Source: an uncultured Spirochaetales bacterium (GTDB taxonomy: Bacteria; UBP6; UBA1177). From it: a stretch of DNA of 64,000 nt. Where the stretch lies: positions 186,001 to 250,000 of the forward strand of contig CACYHH010000002.1 in the NCBI GenBank assembly GCA_902774115.1. The letters run 5' to 3'. Below the pieces are notes generated by a model. That model had not been told where the DNA came from. It saw only the letters and a list, made by a program, of their open reading frames with translations, and ran no database searches. Below, piece after piece: positions 1 through 9,856 of the stretch. Numbering within the stretch: the stretch's first letter is position 1; every line of letters starts with the position of its first letter. A program made the position numbers and the translations under genes.

Positions 1-2165
1 ATTATCTTGTCGTCGATGTTCGCCGATTTTGTCGCGTAGTCGTCGTCAAGTCTGCCTTTGAAGTCTGCGAATTTTCCGTTTTCAGCGGCGATCTGGTCGT
101 CGATATTGCCGGCTTCCGAAATGAGTTTTTCGTTTTCCGAACGGAGAGCGTTTTCTTTGTTCGCCTTTTCATTCTCCTCATCGTCCACCGTTTTTGCTAC
201 CAGATCCTGAAGTTTTGCGATTTTTTCTTCATATTCCTGCTCGGTTTTTGCGGTAGCTTCTTCATTTGCGGAGATTTTCTGTTCAGCTGCAACGATCGTC
301 TTTTCATTCTCGGCGATCATCGTCTCTTCTTTCTTCGCCTTCATCGTCTCGGTGTCGTCGGTATGTTTTGCGATGGCTTCTTCGAGCTTGGTTTTCTGTG
401 AAGCAAGCTGGTTGAGCTTGTCTTCGTAATCTTTTTCAAGCTTCGTCTGAGCCGTCTCTTTTTCTTTTGCATAGTCGGCTTCGGCTTTAGCGCGGTCTTT
501 CTCGACATTTTCCTGAATTTGTCCGAGAGTCGTTGCGCTCTTCATCATGAACTCTTCGATTTCCTGCTGGTATTTCTGGAGTTCTTTTTCTTTAGCCGAT
601 TCCTGATCGTCGTATTTTACGAGGTTCTGGTTGAGGCTGTCGAATTTTTTCTGATACTCTTTTTCGACCTGGACATTGTATTTTCTGTCCTCGTCCTCGT
701 TTTTCATTCTGGTAGCTTCATTCGCAGCCATGATCTTGCGTTCTTCGGCTTCGAATTCATCCGCCATTTTCTGGATCTTGGCATCGGTATCTCTGTTTTT
801 AGCTTCGAGAGCCTGTTTGCGTTTTTCGAGTTCCGCGACTCTTTTCGTTACTTTCTCGCCTTCAGTGGTTTCAAGTTTTTTCTGCTTTTCGTAATAAGCG
901 TCCTTTTCCTGCTGGTGTTTCTTTTTCCACTCGCTGTAAGCCTTGTCGTTGTTTTTGAAATCGTTCTCTTTGGCTTCATCACGTTTCTTGTTCGAAACTT
1001 TGATGACGCCCTTTTCACGCTGTTCGATCTGAGTGATCTGGCTTTCGAGATTTACGATTTCCTGTTCGAGGCTGGTGTCATCCTTTTCCCACTGGTATTT
1101 CATATCGCGGATTTTGTTTTTGAGAGCGGCTTCGGCATCCTTCTGCTGTTTTACGAGCTCTTTTTCTTTGGTTTTGAGGTCGTTTATAGCCTTTTCTCTC
1201 GCCTTGATATTATTGTTTACCCAGTCATCGATGTCGGAAAGCTGTTTTGCACGCCATTTTCTGAGATCTTCGATTTTCGATTTGAAGGTCTTGTGGATCT
1301 GCTCTACAGTCTGGGCATCCTGCGGATTCGGCTCGGCGTATCTTTTACGGTTGTTTTTGTCTTTTTTGAAAACCATCGCCTTGTAGCCCTGTTCGCGGAG
1401 CTCGGTATCCGATTTTCTGAGAGATTCAAGAGTTCTGAGAGCAGCTTTGTAGTCGCCGTCGTCAAGAGAATCCGTTGCTTTCGGAAGACCTTTCTGGATC
1501 TTTTTGACTGTGTCAAGAAGCTGGCGCGCGATTTCGTTCTGCTGGCATTTGCAGTTGAGTTCGTTTGCCGCTCTGTCGAAAGTTTCGACCGCACCGTCAA
1601 GGTCGCCTTTGTCGTAAGCCGCGAAGCCTTTCTTGATTTCTTCCTTGACTTCGGAATATGAAGCGGTTCTGTTTGCCGCAACTGCCGGTTTCTTCGGAGC
1701 TTCCTCTTCATCCGGAGCTGCCGAAGCGATCAGCGATTTAAGAGCATTGAGCATATCGGAAGCGATATCTTCGCTGTCTGCATCCGAACCTGAGGTCACT
1801 GTTTTCGAACCTTTCTTTTTGCCGCTCGCATCGAACATGGTGAGAACGACTTTTACGTCGGACGATCCCTTTTTGATTTTCGGAACGATGACGAAATCTG
1901 AAGATTCGTTTTTCGTAACGACTTGCGCCACACACTTTGCATCGTCCTTGCATTTGTCGGTTTTCGCAGATTTTGCCGCTGTGACGTTTGCGGTTTTGAT
2001 GCTCGAAAGCAGCAGGGACAAATTGTCATCGATCTCTTTTGCAAGTTTTTTCTCCTGCGCGGTTTTCGATATCGTCGAAGTAACGGATACCGAATCAGCT
2101 GCAAACAGCTGGCAAGAGATGAAAACGATAATCAGGAAACTTAATGCATTAACAATTTTTTTCAC
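1..2165 (-). CDS. Long secreted coiled-coil protein, 3' end outside the window
   Basis: The frame is open from a GTG at 2165 to the left edge, at least 721 residues, with no stop. The GTG is chosen because AGGGGAG lies about 7 bases upstream and it gives a good Sec signal (KKIVNALSFLIIVFIS, then QLFAAD); the next ATG would lose the signal. Residues about 20-190 form a small globular part with a Cys pair (DKCKDDAKCV). A 4-Cys/Gln stretch (ELNCKCQQNE) follows in a TPR-like region. From about residue 250 it is almost pure Lys/Glu/Gln/Ala coiled coil to the edge. Export to the periplasm is inferred. I do not recognise the family. The function may be structural or envelope-related, but nothing here proves that. 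Confidence 0.8.
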   Translation of the reverse strand, partial: MKKIVNALSFLIIVFISCQLFAADSVSVTSTISKTAQEKKLAKEIDDNLSLLLSSIKTANVTAAKSAKTDKCKDDAKCVAQVVTKNESSDFVIVPKIKKGSSDVKVVLTMFDASGKKKGSKTVTSGSDADSEDIASDMLNALKSLIASAAPDEEEAPKKPAVAANRTASYSEVKEEIKKGFAAYDKGDLDGAVETFDRAANELNCKCQQNEIARQLLDTVKKIQKGLPKATDSLDDGDYKAALRTLESLRKSDTELREQGYKAMVFKKDKNNRKRYAEPNPQDAQTVEQIHKTFKSKIEDLRKWRAKQLSDIDDWVNNNIKAREKAINDLKTKEKELVKQQKDAEAALKNKIRDMKYQWEKDDTSLEQEIVNLESQITQIEQREKGVIKVSNKKRDEAKENDFKNNDKAYSEWKKKHQQEKDAYYEKQKKLETTEGEKVTKRVAELEKRKQALEAKNRDTDAKIQKMADEFEAEERKIMAANEATRMKNEDEDRKYNVQVEKEYQKKFDSLNQNLVKYDDQESAKEKELQKYQQEIEEFMMKSATTLGQIQENVEKDRAKAEADYAKEKETAQTKLEKDYEDKLNQLASQKTKLEEAIAKHTDDTETMKAKKEETMIAENEKTIVAAEQKISANEEATAKTEQEYEEKIAKLQDLVAKTVDDEENEKANKENALRSENEKLISEAGNIDDQIAAENGKFADFKGRLDDDYATKSANIDDKI

Positions 2166-2307
2166 TTGACTCTCCCCTGGTTCATTTGTAAATCTCCCAA
2201 AAAATCATAGCAGGATACAATATAGACTTACTTTAGTCAAATTTTTCAGATACTATTACATAAAAAGGAATTTTAGGCGGTTTTTGTTGGTGAATTAAAA
2301 CAAAATG

Positions 2308-3417
2308 TTATTGTTTCATCAGATCATCGAGCTCTGAAATCCTGTTTTTGAAGTTTTCACGCTCGTTTTCCGGGAGTTTTTCGATTATTGTCTTGTGATA
2401 CTTCATCGGATCAACGACTTTTCCCTTGTTTCCTACGTTGATCTGGTAGTGCAGATGCGGCGCGGTCGATTTTCCGGTGTTTCCTGAAGCGGCGATCTGC
2501 TGTCCCGGAGAAACTTTCTGTCCCGGTTCGACGTTGACCTCGCTCAAATGGAGATATTTGAAGACGTACGGGCTTCCTTTCGCCTCGATTTCGATGCAGT
2601 AGCCGTTGTATCTCGTTTTCCAGTTGATGCGTGAAACAGTGCCGTTGACAGTTGCATAGACCGGAGTCCCGACATTCGTTTTGAAGTCGATGCCTTCGTG
2701 TTTCGGAGCCCTGTCTCCGATAGTACTCGTTATTTGAATGTAGTTTTTGACAGGCGGAAACGGAGATATGATTTTTTCAAGCATTATTCCGTCTGAATAA
2801 TAATATTTGGCAATAGAATTTTTTGCTGCATATTTGTAAATGTTTATTTCTTTGTTGAATTTATGCGAGAAATATTTTACAGCAATGATTTCGAGAACAT
2901 CGGGCAGATCGTTTCTCGTTCTTTTTTCTTCATCGGGAATGACCCGGAAGACGAAATCGATCCTGTCGCCTTTTCTGACGTCGTTTCTGAGAACGATGTC
3001 CCAGATCAGAAGCCTTCCGACATGCGCGCTGATTATGTCGGCGAGGTTAGGCATTCCGAGCGCTTTCGCTATCTGCTTGAGATCATCATTCGAGTTGAAA
3101 GCGTTGTAGAAGTTGTCCTCGATCACTGCCGAAGCGGAGATGAGCTCGCCCGGATCGGTGTTTATGTTAAGCTCTTTTTCAGGTTTTTCGGGTTCCGCCG
3201 GCTGAACTCCTTCCTGCTCGGCTGCTGCAGCCTGCTGTTCGCCTGCTTCAGCGTTGTCGGATGCAGTCTGGACTGGTTGAGTTTCCTCTTTCCGGTCATT
3301 TTCACCGCTTTTTACGGTGTAGACGATGATGGCGATAAGGATAAGGTTCAGGCAAAACGAAAGGACAAAGAGCGTCTTCCACTTTTTTACCTGCGGATTT
3401 GTGAAAAGATAGGTCAT
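2308..3417 (-). CDS. M23 family metallopeptidase, membrane-anchored
   Basis: 369 residues. An N-terminal membrane segment (about residues 15-35) is followed by a Glu/Ala/Pro-rich linker, a middle domain, and a C-terminal LytM/M23 domain from about residue 235. The zinc motifs are visible as HEGIDF and HLHYQI, so the catalytic ligands are intact. M23 enzymes cut peptidoglycan peptide bridges, and this one would act in the periplasm. The start has AGGAGAG just upstream and overlaps the stop of the glycosyltransferase gene as ATGA, so translation is probably coupled. It is the last gene of the operon that starts with the indolepyruvate oxidoreductase. The exact cleavage specificity cannot be read. 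Confidence 0.9.
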   Translation of the reverse strand: MTYLFTNPQVKKWKTLFVLSFCLNLILIAIIVYTVKSGENDRKEETQPVQTASDNAEAGEQQAAAAEQEGVQPAEPEKPEKELNINTDPGELISASAVIEDNFYNAFNSNDDLKQIAKALGMPNLADIISAHVGRLLIWDIVLRNDVRKGDRIDFVFRVIPDEEKRTRNDLPDVLEIIAVKYFSHKFNKEINIYKYAAKNSIAKYYYSDGIMLEKIISPFPPVKNYIQITSTIGDRAPKHEGIDFKTNVGTPVYATVNGTVSRINWKTRYNGYCIEIEAKGSPYVFKYLHLSEVNVEPGQKVSPGQQIAASGNTGKSTAPHLHYQINVGNKGKVVDPMKYHKTIIEKLPENERENFKNRISELDDLMKQ

Positions 3418-5075
3418 TTCTCTCTCCTGAAAAGTGCGGAATAGAATACAGAATCCGTTGACGAAACCGCCAAAGGTCTGACTGTTCCGAATTCGTAAGC
3501 TATATTGTTAAGAATATGTTCATTCTGCTTCTCATAGAAAAAAAGCGCCATATCAGCTTCGTTCAAGGTATTTGTCTGTCGGATGTCGCTTCTTATCATT
3601 CCCGCCTCAACCATGAACTTGAAAGAATTCTGGTTTAAACCTTCATAACCGGTCATTATAAAAAGTTTCGCGTTTTCAGGAGCCTCTCTGTTGAGCGTGT
3701 CCGCAAGATCGATCATGTCATAACCCCAGAAATTTCTTTGCATTCTTGCTTCGGCAGCTCCCTGGGCACCGCCGATAAGTTCGTTATAGAACGCTGCGCC
3801 CCGTTTTGCAAATTTTATGTTAGGGGAAATTAAAGAAACTGCGGCAAGCACAAAAAGTGCGCAAACGGTCAGGTTCTTCTTTAAATCGCTTGTTTTTATT
3901 AGCCTTTTTGCCGATTCTTCGATTGCAAAAACGCCAGATGTGAGCATGAGCGGATAACCGGTGAACCAGTGTTTTATGCCGCCGAAAATCGGAACGCTCG
4001 GGAGTGCTATGAGAAAAATCGGGAAAAGCGAGCCTGTAATCATTGCGAAAGCAGCCTCTTTTTCACAAGTTTTTTCACTTTTCAGAAAATCGCGGCAGAA
4101 ATAGACTATTCCTGCAAAAAAGCAGACGAGTTGCGGAGTCGGGGTTGTAAAAAACGTCATCGCCCACGGAAAACTGAAAGGGAAGGGTCCGTTTTTAAGC
4201 GGCGTTCCGAAGTAGTAGTTGAGATAGTTCACGTGTTTGCCGTGAAATTCGGCGTAGGTCATGAGCCTGTCGAAAGTGTTGAACCACATTCTCGGCCAGA
4301 TGAGGAAATAAACCGGAAGCGAAATTATCACCATGAAGTAAAAAACTTTCGGGATCGCCTTGAAAAATCCGGTGAAAGAGCCGTAACCAGCTTCTTTGCG
4401 GTATGAAAAAGCGTAGAAAAAAAGCCACGAAACAAAGAGGAGTATCGGAATGAAAAGAACGTTGTGCTTTGTCGCCATGCCGAAAGCGAAAAAGAGGGCG
4501 GTGAGTGCATGAACGGAAGTTTTTTTCGTTTTGAGGCAGATTATGTAGAGAATGAAGGTTGCGCTCCAGAAAAAAAGTATCGGCATATCGAAGCATGCAA
4601 GGTGCGAGTGGAAAAAGATGTGCGGCATCATGAAAAAGAGGAGAGGAGCCGCTGCCGCGGTGATCCTGCTGAAGAAAATGAGACCGAAAAGATAGATCAT
4701 AAGTGCCGTCAGAGCCGCGAAAACAGCTGCGACAAGTCTTGCCGACATCGGAGCTGACAAAATTCCGAGTTTCCGCGTGAAAATGAACTGAGAAAGACCG
4801 AAGAGCTCTTTCATGAAAGGCGGATGCTCAGAGTTATAGTTGAAGTATCTGTCGATCTCCTTTTTCGAAAAAATCTTCGCAAATTCGCCGTTCGAAATAT
4901 TCGTACCAATTGATTCGTACCAGTCGGCCATGTAGTTTGCCGCTTTCATGTAAAAGCCTTCGTCTCTGACAAAACCGAAAGAGCCGTTAGTCAGAAAAAT
5001 CATCAGAAAAACAAAAACCGCAACGGCTGCGGCGAGCAGAAAATCTATTTTTTCAAATCTGTTTTTAAAGTTCAT
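3414..5075 (-). CDS. GT39/ArnT-like membrane glycosyltransferase
   Basis: 553 residues with about ten hydrophobic segments. The first periplasmic loop has the acidic motif RDEGFY (about residue 37) and a later EHPP, as in polyprenol-phosphate-dependent mannosyl- and aminoarabinosyltransferases. A C-terminal soluble domain follows from about residue 420. Such enzymes transfer a sugar from a lipid carrier to protein or lipid A on the periplasmic face. The acceptor here is unknown. The start overlaps the end of the upstream gene by 11 bases, and the stop overlaps the M23 peptidase start, so the three genes look co-translated. This fits an envelope-modification role, which is inference. Confidence 0.82.
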   Translation of the reverse strand: MNFKNRFEKIDFLLAAAVAVFVFLMIFLTNGSFGFVRDEGFYMKAANYMADWYESIGTNISNGEFAKIFSKKEIDRYFNYNSEHPPFMKELFGLSQFIFTRKLGILSAPMSARLVAAVFAALTALMIYLFGLIFFSRITAAAAPLLFFMMPHIFFHSHLACFDMPILFFWSATFILYIICLKTKKTSVHALTALFFAFGMATKHNVLFIPILLFVSWLFFYAFSYRKEAGYGSFTGFFKAIPKVFYFMVIISLPVYFLIWPRMWFNTFDRLMTYAEFHGKHVNYLNYYFGTPLKNGPFPFSFPWAMTFFTTPTPQLVCFFAGIVYFCRDFLKSEKTCEKEAAFAMITGSLFPIFLIALPSVPIFGGIKHWFTGYPLMLTSGVFAIEESAKRLIKTSDLKKNLTVCALFVLAAVSLISPNIKFAKRGAAFYNELIGGAQGAAEARMQRNFWGYDMIDLADTLNREAPENAKLFIMTGYEGLNQNSFKFMVEAGMIRSDIRQTNTLNEADMALFFYEKQNEHILNNIAYEFGTVRPLAVSSTDSVFYSALFRREK

Positions 5076-6003
5076 CGCTCAGATATCCGTTAAAAACAAA
5101 GTGTCTCTGCCTGTCGTCGGCAGTTGTCAGCTTTATTGTAAATTCTTTAGTGTTTTCAGGTATTTCTGCAATTTTTTCGGTTGCTTTTGAAGAGAACGGG
5201 CTTGGATATTGCAGCAGGATTTTCTGGTCAGCTGAAATTTCGACATTGACCGGAGCCCGGTTTTTCGAGCGGTAAGCCGATTCTGCAAAAACGGAGTTGA
5301 AGTAGATTTTTCTGCTGTTTTCCGGCACATCAAAGACGATCTCAAGCGTTTTTCCTGTAACCGGATGTGCCCATACCGCCTGTTTCTGCTGCCCGTTGAA
5401 AGAAGCCGTCGTCAGACCAACGTAATTCCATGTTTCATCGGAGCACTGCCACTTTGTTTCGGAAATTTTTCGGCAATCTTCGCTTTTTTCACCGTTCAAA
5501 AATGCAACGCGTTTTGCCTTGCCGATGTCGCGGGAAAAAACAAGGGTTCGTTTTACAGTTTTGAAAAGCGTTTCTGCAAGAAGGATCTCGCCTTTGCCCG
5601 CCTTGAATGTCTCAATGACCTTTAAATTCAATTTTTTGATGTAAAAATCCCCCGAATTTGCCGATTTAAGCAGCAGAAAAACTCTGTCGTCGCTGTTTTT
5701 CATCATCGCAGCAGATTTTTCCGTCGCATTTTTCAGGTCTAAAACAACCGGAAAAATTCCGCTTTTGAGATTTTTCAAAAACTCAAGATCCCAGTCGTTT
5801 TCGGTAAAAATAATGTCGCCGTGCCTGAAATTTTCGTTGAGAATCTCTGCAAATTTCCGTTCTGTTTCTTCATCGAGCGCATTTTTGTCGCTGAGTCCGC
5901 TCCACCAGAAAATAAAAGTCGAAAAAATCGAAATCACAAATAGTGCAAGAAAGATCTTTTCGGTAATTGCTGAATATTTTCCGGCAGTTGCGTTTGGAGA
6001 CAA
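5065..6003 (-). CDS. Membrane-anchored protein of unknown function
   Basis: About 312 residues from a TTG at 6003. That start is preferred because GAAGAGGAAA sits about 7 bases upstream, directly after the oxidoreductase stop. An in-frame ATG at 6057 would overlap the upstream gene by 53 bases and has no ribosome site. One hydrophobic segment (IFLALFVISIFSTFIFWW) is followed by a soluble region, probably periplasmic. The region around FTENDWDLEFLKN looks like an alpha/beta domain, and the last third is beta-rich. Its position directly before the GT39 gene, with overlap, suggests that the two act together. I do not recognise the family. Confidence 0.7.
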   Translation of the reverse strand: MSPNATAGKYSAITEKIFLALFVISIFSTFIFWWSGLSDKNALDEETERKFAEILNENFRHGDIIFTENDWDLEFLKNLKSGIFPVVLDLKNATEKSAAMMKNSDDRVFLLLKSANSGDFYIKKLNLKVIETFKAGKGEILLAETLFKTVKRTLVFSRDIGKAKRVAFLNGEKSEDCRKISETKWQCSDETWNYVGLTTASFNGQQKQAVWAHPVTGKTLEIVFDVPENSRKIYFNSVFAESAYRSKNRAPVNVEISADQKILLQYPSPFSSKATEKIAEIPENTKEFTIKLTTADDRQRHFVFNGYLSDEL

Positions 6004-6004
6004 A

Positions 6005-8515
6005 CTATTTTCCTCTTCCTGCGATGAATGCCGCGTAGTTTGCCGCCTTTGCTGCATCGGTTGGCGAAAGTTTCATGAGTGCGCTTAACCAGATTTCTTT
6101 CGGAATTGCCGAGAAAGGTTCTATCGAAGACATAAGTCCGAGCATCGCGATATTCGCTGTTTTGCCTGACTTGTCGCCGGTTTTTGCAACAGTTTCAAGG
6201 ACATCTGTTTCGATGACTTTGTAACCCGAAAGAGCTTTTCTGATATCTTCGATTTTCGGGTAATCCTCTTTTTTCGCGTTAGCCGGAAGCGATTCGAATC
6301 TGTTGAGGATTATTGTTCCGTTCGGCTTCAAAAGGTCGAGGAAACCGTTGCAGAAAACTTCGGAAGTCTCCATTACGACGAGGACATCGGCACTTTTCGG
6401 TGAAAGAATCGGACTGTAGACGTTGCCGCAGGCGAAAGTTGAAATAACGCTGCCGCCCAGCTGCGCCATGCCGTGGGTATCGCCTTTAACGATGCCGGTT
6501 TCGCCGTATGGAGTGTGGAGCGCGACTTCGCTGAGTATTTTGCCGAAGAAAAGGTTTCCCTGTCCTCCGATACCGCGGATCGCGATTCTTATTGATTCGG
6601 GAAGAAGCTCTTTTGCAACAGTAACTTCCTTGATTTCTTCAGGAATTCTGACTTCTGCCGCGGCTTTTTCCTTCTTCTCGGTTATTTCGACCGGAACTAT
6701 TGCTCCGAACGGACATCTCTGCATGCAGATCTGTTTGTTTCCGCCGCAGTTTATGCACATATTCGTAAACTCCGGCCCTTTTTCCTTATCGAATTTAATG
6801 CCGGGGCAGACGTTGCATCTTCCGCATTTCTTACATTTTTCGGCATCGATTTTTATGGTTCTTTTCTTCTGCGATTTGTCCATTATCTGCTGGCACGGTC
6901 CTTCGATTACCAGATTGGTGAATTTGCCTTCTTCGGCATCATCGAGAGCTTTTTCGAGAGCCTTTTCGATTCCTGAAAGATCGTAGGCGTTGACTGCGAC
7001 GACATCGCATTTTTCAGCCGCGATCGCCTCTTTCAGCCTGAATTTGTTGGGAACTCCTGCAAGGTTTGCATAGCTTGTCGGAGCGGGCTGGCCGCCGGTC
7101 ATAGCCGTTACGCTGTTGTCGAGAATGACCTTTACGCCGGGAACGTTTCTGAAAACGCCGTTTCGTGTCGCGTCAAGACCGCTGTGGCATTCGCACGAGT
7201 CACCGATTACGCTGACGACTTTCGACGCCATTTCGGGTCTGCTAAGGCAGAAACCCTGTCTCATCGAGTCGCTTCCGCCCATGCAGAGGACTGTGTCGAT
7301 TCCTTTGTTGATGAAAAGGAGCGTCGAGCAGCCGATTTCGCCGAAACCTGCGAAAAGTTTTCCTTTTTTCCTCAGGTTTTCAGCCGAAAGCGCATAACCG
7401 CGGAACGGACATCCGGGGCAGATTGAAGGCGGTCTGACAAGAGGCTTTATCAACGGTTTTTCTGATTCTTTATGCAGTTTGATCTCAATGAAATCTTTAA
7501 GAAAATCAATAACATCCTGCGGGGTCCAGTCGGTAAGGACCGAATATTCGGGTTTTCCGATGACTTTTATTCCGGCAGCTTCGATCTTTTCCTGCAAAAA
7601 TCTGTCGCCGTCTTCAAAAACAAAAAGTTTCCCTTTGATTTTCGAAGCAAAATCGCGGATTCTGCTTATCGGAACAGGGTTTGCGATCGACATCGAAAGG
7701 ATAGATGGCTCAAGTCCGACGTTGAGAAGAGCCTCTTTGACGATGATTTCGCTCTCGCCTACAACGACGATGCCGAAGTCGTCCTTTCCTTTCGTCTCTT
7801 TTATGAAAGTGTCGTTTTGTTCAATGAATTTAAGTACTTCTGGGATTCTGTGAGTGGTGGCTTCGTTATAGTTTTTCCTCGCGATCCCGGGCATAAGCAT
7901 CCACTTCGAAAGATCTGCCGGAACGGGCATAGGCTCGATTTTACGCGGTTCTCTCGTTACGACCAAGCCTTCGCTGTGAGCTAAAATGCCGCTTGGCAGA
8001 ATGCAGACCTGCGTTTTGAACGAACGCGAAAGATCGGCTGCGATGAAAGCCATGTCGTAAAGTTCCTGATGTGTCCTCGGTTCGAGAACGGGAATTCTCG
8101 CCGCACTCAGGAAGTATCTCGCGTCGATTACGTGCTGCGTACTTGACGGAACATAGTCTGTAGCTGCGTAAACTACGAAAGCGCCCATCTGACCGGTGTA
8201 GAAAGCGGAAGTCGTGATGGTGTCGGCAGCCTGGAAAAGACCGGGAATCTTCATCGTGACGACGCTGTCCATGCCTGCGACGGCGTGACCGATAGTGACT
8301 GCGACAGCCGAGGCTTCGTTTACGCTCCAGCCGACAGTCATTCTGTCCTGAACGTATTTGAGGTTTTTATCGATGACTTCGGTGCTCGGAGTGCCCGGAT
8401 ACCCGTCAGCAGCGTGGTAACCCGCATGAACTACGCCGAGAGCGAAAGCGCTGTTGCCCTGAAGAATGAGGCGCGTTCCCGCCGGCGAATCGACAAGTTT
8501 CAAAAAATCAGCCAT
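6005..8515 (-). CDS. Indolepyruvate:ferredoxin oxidoreductase, IorA-IorB fusion
   Basis: 836 residues. The order is: N-terminal pyruvate-oxidoreductase-type domain (GYPGTPSTEV, about 38-47); a thiamine-diphosphate domain with GDSCECHSGLDATRNGV near residue 433; a ferredoxin-like part with clustered Cys (CKKCGRCNVCP and CINCGG...CMQRCP, about 555-600); then the beta-subunit domain beginning GIGGQGN near residue 645. IorA and IorB are usually separate; here they are one chain. The reaction is oxidative decarboxylation of aryl pyruvates to acyl-CoA with ferredoxin, in the cytoplasm during anaerobic amino acid use. The start has GGGAGAT upstream, and a good promoter lies at 8570-8597. It heads a four-gene unit with envelope genes, an odd grouping. 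Confidence 0.92.
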   Translation of the reverse strand: MADFLKLVDSPAGTRLILQGNSAFALGVVHAGYHAADGYPGTPSTEVIDKNLKYVQDRMTVGWSVNEASAVAVTIGHAVAGMDSVVTMKIPGLFQAADTITTSAFYTGQMGAFVVYAATDYVPSSTQHVIDARYFLSAARIPVLEPRTHQELYDMAFIAADLSRSFKTQVCILPSGILAHSEGLVVTREPRKIEPMPVPADLSKWMLMPGIARKNYNEATTHRIPEVLKFIEQNDTFIKETKGKDDFGIVVVGESEIIVKEALLNVGLEPSILSMSIANPVPISRIRDFASKIKGKLFVFEDGDRFLQEKIEAAGIKVIGKPEYSVLTDWTPQDVIDFLKDFIEIKLHKESEKPLIKPLVRPPSICPGCPFRGYALSAENLRKKGKLFAGFGEIGCSTLLFINKGIDTVLCMGGSDSMRQGFCLSRPEMASKVVSVIGDSCECHSGLDATRNGVFRNVPGVKVILDNSVTAMTGGQPAPTSYANLAGVPNKFRLKEAIAAEKCDVVAVNAYDLSGIEKALEKALDDAEEGKFTNLVIEGPCQQIMDKSQKKRTIKIDAEKCKKCGRCNVCPGIKFDKEKGPEFTNMCINCGGNKQICMQRCPFGAIVPVEITEKKEKAAAEVRIPEEIKEVTVAKELLPESIRIAIRGIGGQGNLFFGKILSEVALHTPYGETGIVKGDTHGMAQLGGSVISTFACGNVYSPILSPKSADVLVVMETSEVFCNGFLDLLKPNGTIILNRFESLPANAKKEDYPKIEDIRKALSGYKVIETDVLETVAKTGDKSGKTANIAMLGLMSSIEPFSAIPKEIWLSALMKLSPTDAAKAANYAAFIAGRGK

Positions 8516-8569
8516 TGAAATCTCCCGAAATTATTACTCTAAATAACCTTAATAAACAAAAAACCGCTG

Positions 8570-8597
8570 ATTATAGCGAAAATATTTAAAGTGGCAA
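8570..8597 (-). promoter_or_regulatory. Sigma70-like promoter for the indolepyruvate oxidoreductase operon
   Basis: On the minus strand TTGCCA (8597-8592) and TATAAT (8575-8570) are separated by 16 bases. They lie 55 bases before the ATG at 8515, in the space after metK. The -10 box is a perfect consensus match. The flanking GCTATAATCAGC is also weakly palindromic. Confidence 0.65.
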
Positions 8598-8623
8598 ATC
8601 TTGTGATTTTTTCTTAGCGGATG

Positions 8624-9781
8624 TTAAACCAAATGTTTGAGATCTTCGGTTCTGTCGGTTTTTTCCCAACTGAAGCAGTTCCGGCCGAAGTGACCGTAGG
8701 ATGCTGTCTTTTTGTATATCGGACGAAGCAGGTCAAGCTGCTCGATAATTGCAGCCGGGCGCATATCAAAACATTTTTTAACTGCTCTTTCGATGTCGCA
8801 TTCTTTTGCTGCGGATGTTCCGAAAGTGTTAACATAAACGGATACCGGCTCAGCGACTCCGATTGCGTAGGCGAGCTGGACTTCGCATCTTTTCGCAAGT
8901 CCCGCCGCAACGACGTTTTTCGCGATGTAACGCGCCATGTAGGAGGCCGATCTGTCGACTTTCGAAGGATCTTTGCCAGAGAATGCACCGCCGCCGTGAC
9001 GACCCATTCCGCCGTAAGTGTCAACGATAATTTTTCTGCCAGTGAGACCTGTGTCGGCAACTGGACCGCCGATAACGAATTTTCCGGTCGGATTGACGAA
9101 AATCTCGGTTTTGTCGTGCAGAAGATGCGCCGGAATTATCGGCTTTATGACCGTGTCGATAATGGTCTGCCTGATCGTTTCGTAGCTGACTTCCTCTTTG
9201 TGCTGCGTGCTGACAACGATTTTATCAACTGCGACCGGCATATCGTTTTCGTAGCGGACTGAAACCTGAGTTTTGCCGTCGGGCAGAATGAAAGATGATT
9301 CGCCGCTTTTTCTGATTTCGGCAAGTCTGAAAGCAAGCTGGTGTGCCAGATGAATAGGAGTCGGCATGAAATCCTCGTTTTCGTCAGTTGCATAGCCGAA
9401 CATAAGTCCCTGGTCGCCCGCACCCTGTTCTTTGAAAAGACCTTCGCCGGCGTTTACACCCTGAGCGATGTCGGGAGACTGCTTGTCGATTGTTGAAAGA
9501 ACGCCGCAGGTATGGCCGTCGAAGCCGCAGGTTTTCGTGTCTTTGTAGCCGATTTCCATGATAGTGTTTCTGACAATTTCTGGGATGTCGACATAAGTGT
9601 TTGTCGTGATTTCGCCGCCGACAACGACAAGTCCTGTCGTGACGAATGTTTCGCAGGCGACTCTAGCAAATCTGTCGCGTTCTAAAATAGCGTCGAGAAT
9701 GGAATCCGAAACCTGATCGGCAACTTTATCCGGATGTCCTTCTGTAACTGATTCCGATGTGAAAAGGTAAGGTCTTGACAT
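8624..9781 (-). CDS. metK: S-adenosylmethionine synthetase
   Basis: 385 residues from the ATG at 9781, which has GGAGG six bases upstream. A longer in-frame start at 9799 is rejected because it would put the ribosome site inside the gene. MetK hallmarks are present: [17 protein letters not shown] near the N-terminus, [12 protein letters not shown] near residue 115, and a phosphate-binding stretch [16 protein letters not shown] near residue 260. Length is normal for the family. It makes SAM from methionine and ATP in the cytoplasm. It sits 75 bases behind rpsI with a terminator-like hairpin between them, so its expression may depend on readthrough. Confidence 0.97.
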   Translation of the reverse strand: MSRPYLFTSESVTEGHPDKVADQVSDSILDAILERDRFARVACETFVTTGLVVVGGEITTNTYVDIPEIVRNTIMEIGYKDTKTCGFDGHTCGVLSTIDKQSPDIAQGVNAGEGLFKEQGAGDQGLMFGYATDENEDFMPTPIHLAHQLAFRLAEIRKSGESSFILPDGKTQVSVRYENDMPVAVDKIVVSTQHKEEVSYETIRQTIIDTVIKPIIPAHLLHDKTEIFVNPTGKFVIGGPVADTGLTGRKIIVDTYGGMGRHGGGAFSGKDPSKVDRSASYMARYIAKNVVAAGLAKRCEVQLAYAIGVAEPVSVYVNTFGTSAAKECDIERAVKKCFDMRPAAIIEQLDLLRPIYKKTASYGHFGRNCFSWEKTDRTEDLKHLV

Positions 9782-9800
9782 ATTAGCCTCCATAAACACA

Positions 9801-9825
9801 AAAACCCCCTCTTTTGAGGAGGGGG
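9801..9825 (-). terminator. Rho-independent terminator between rpsI and metK
   Basis: A 7-bp perfect stem (CCCCCTC at 9805-9811, GAGGGGG at 9819-9825) with a 7-base loop is followed on the minus strand by TTTTGTGTTT. It lies 31 bases after the rpsI stop and ends only about 20 bases before the metK start. It would end the ribosomal protein transcript or act as a partial terminator in front of metK. Confidence 0.75.
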
Positions 9826-9856
9826 CATAAAAATCCGAGAAACCGTATATAAAATA

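Noticed and set aside
519-1661. Long plus-strand frame of 380 residues
   Set aside because: It is very Phe/Leu/Val-rich and lies opposite the coiled-coil gene, whose Lys/Glu/Gln codons produce such frames when read backwards.
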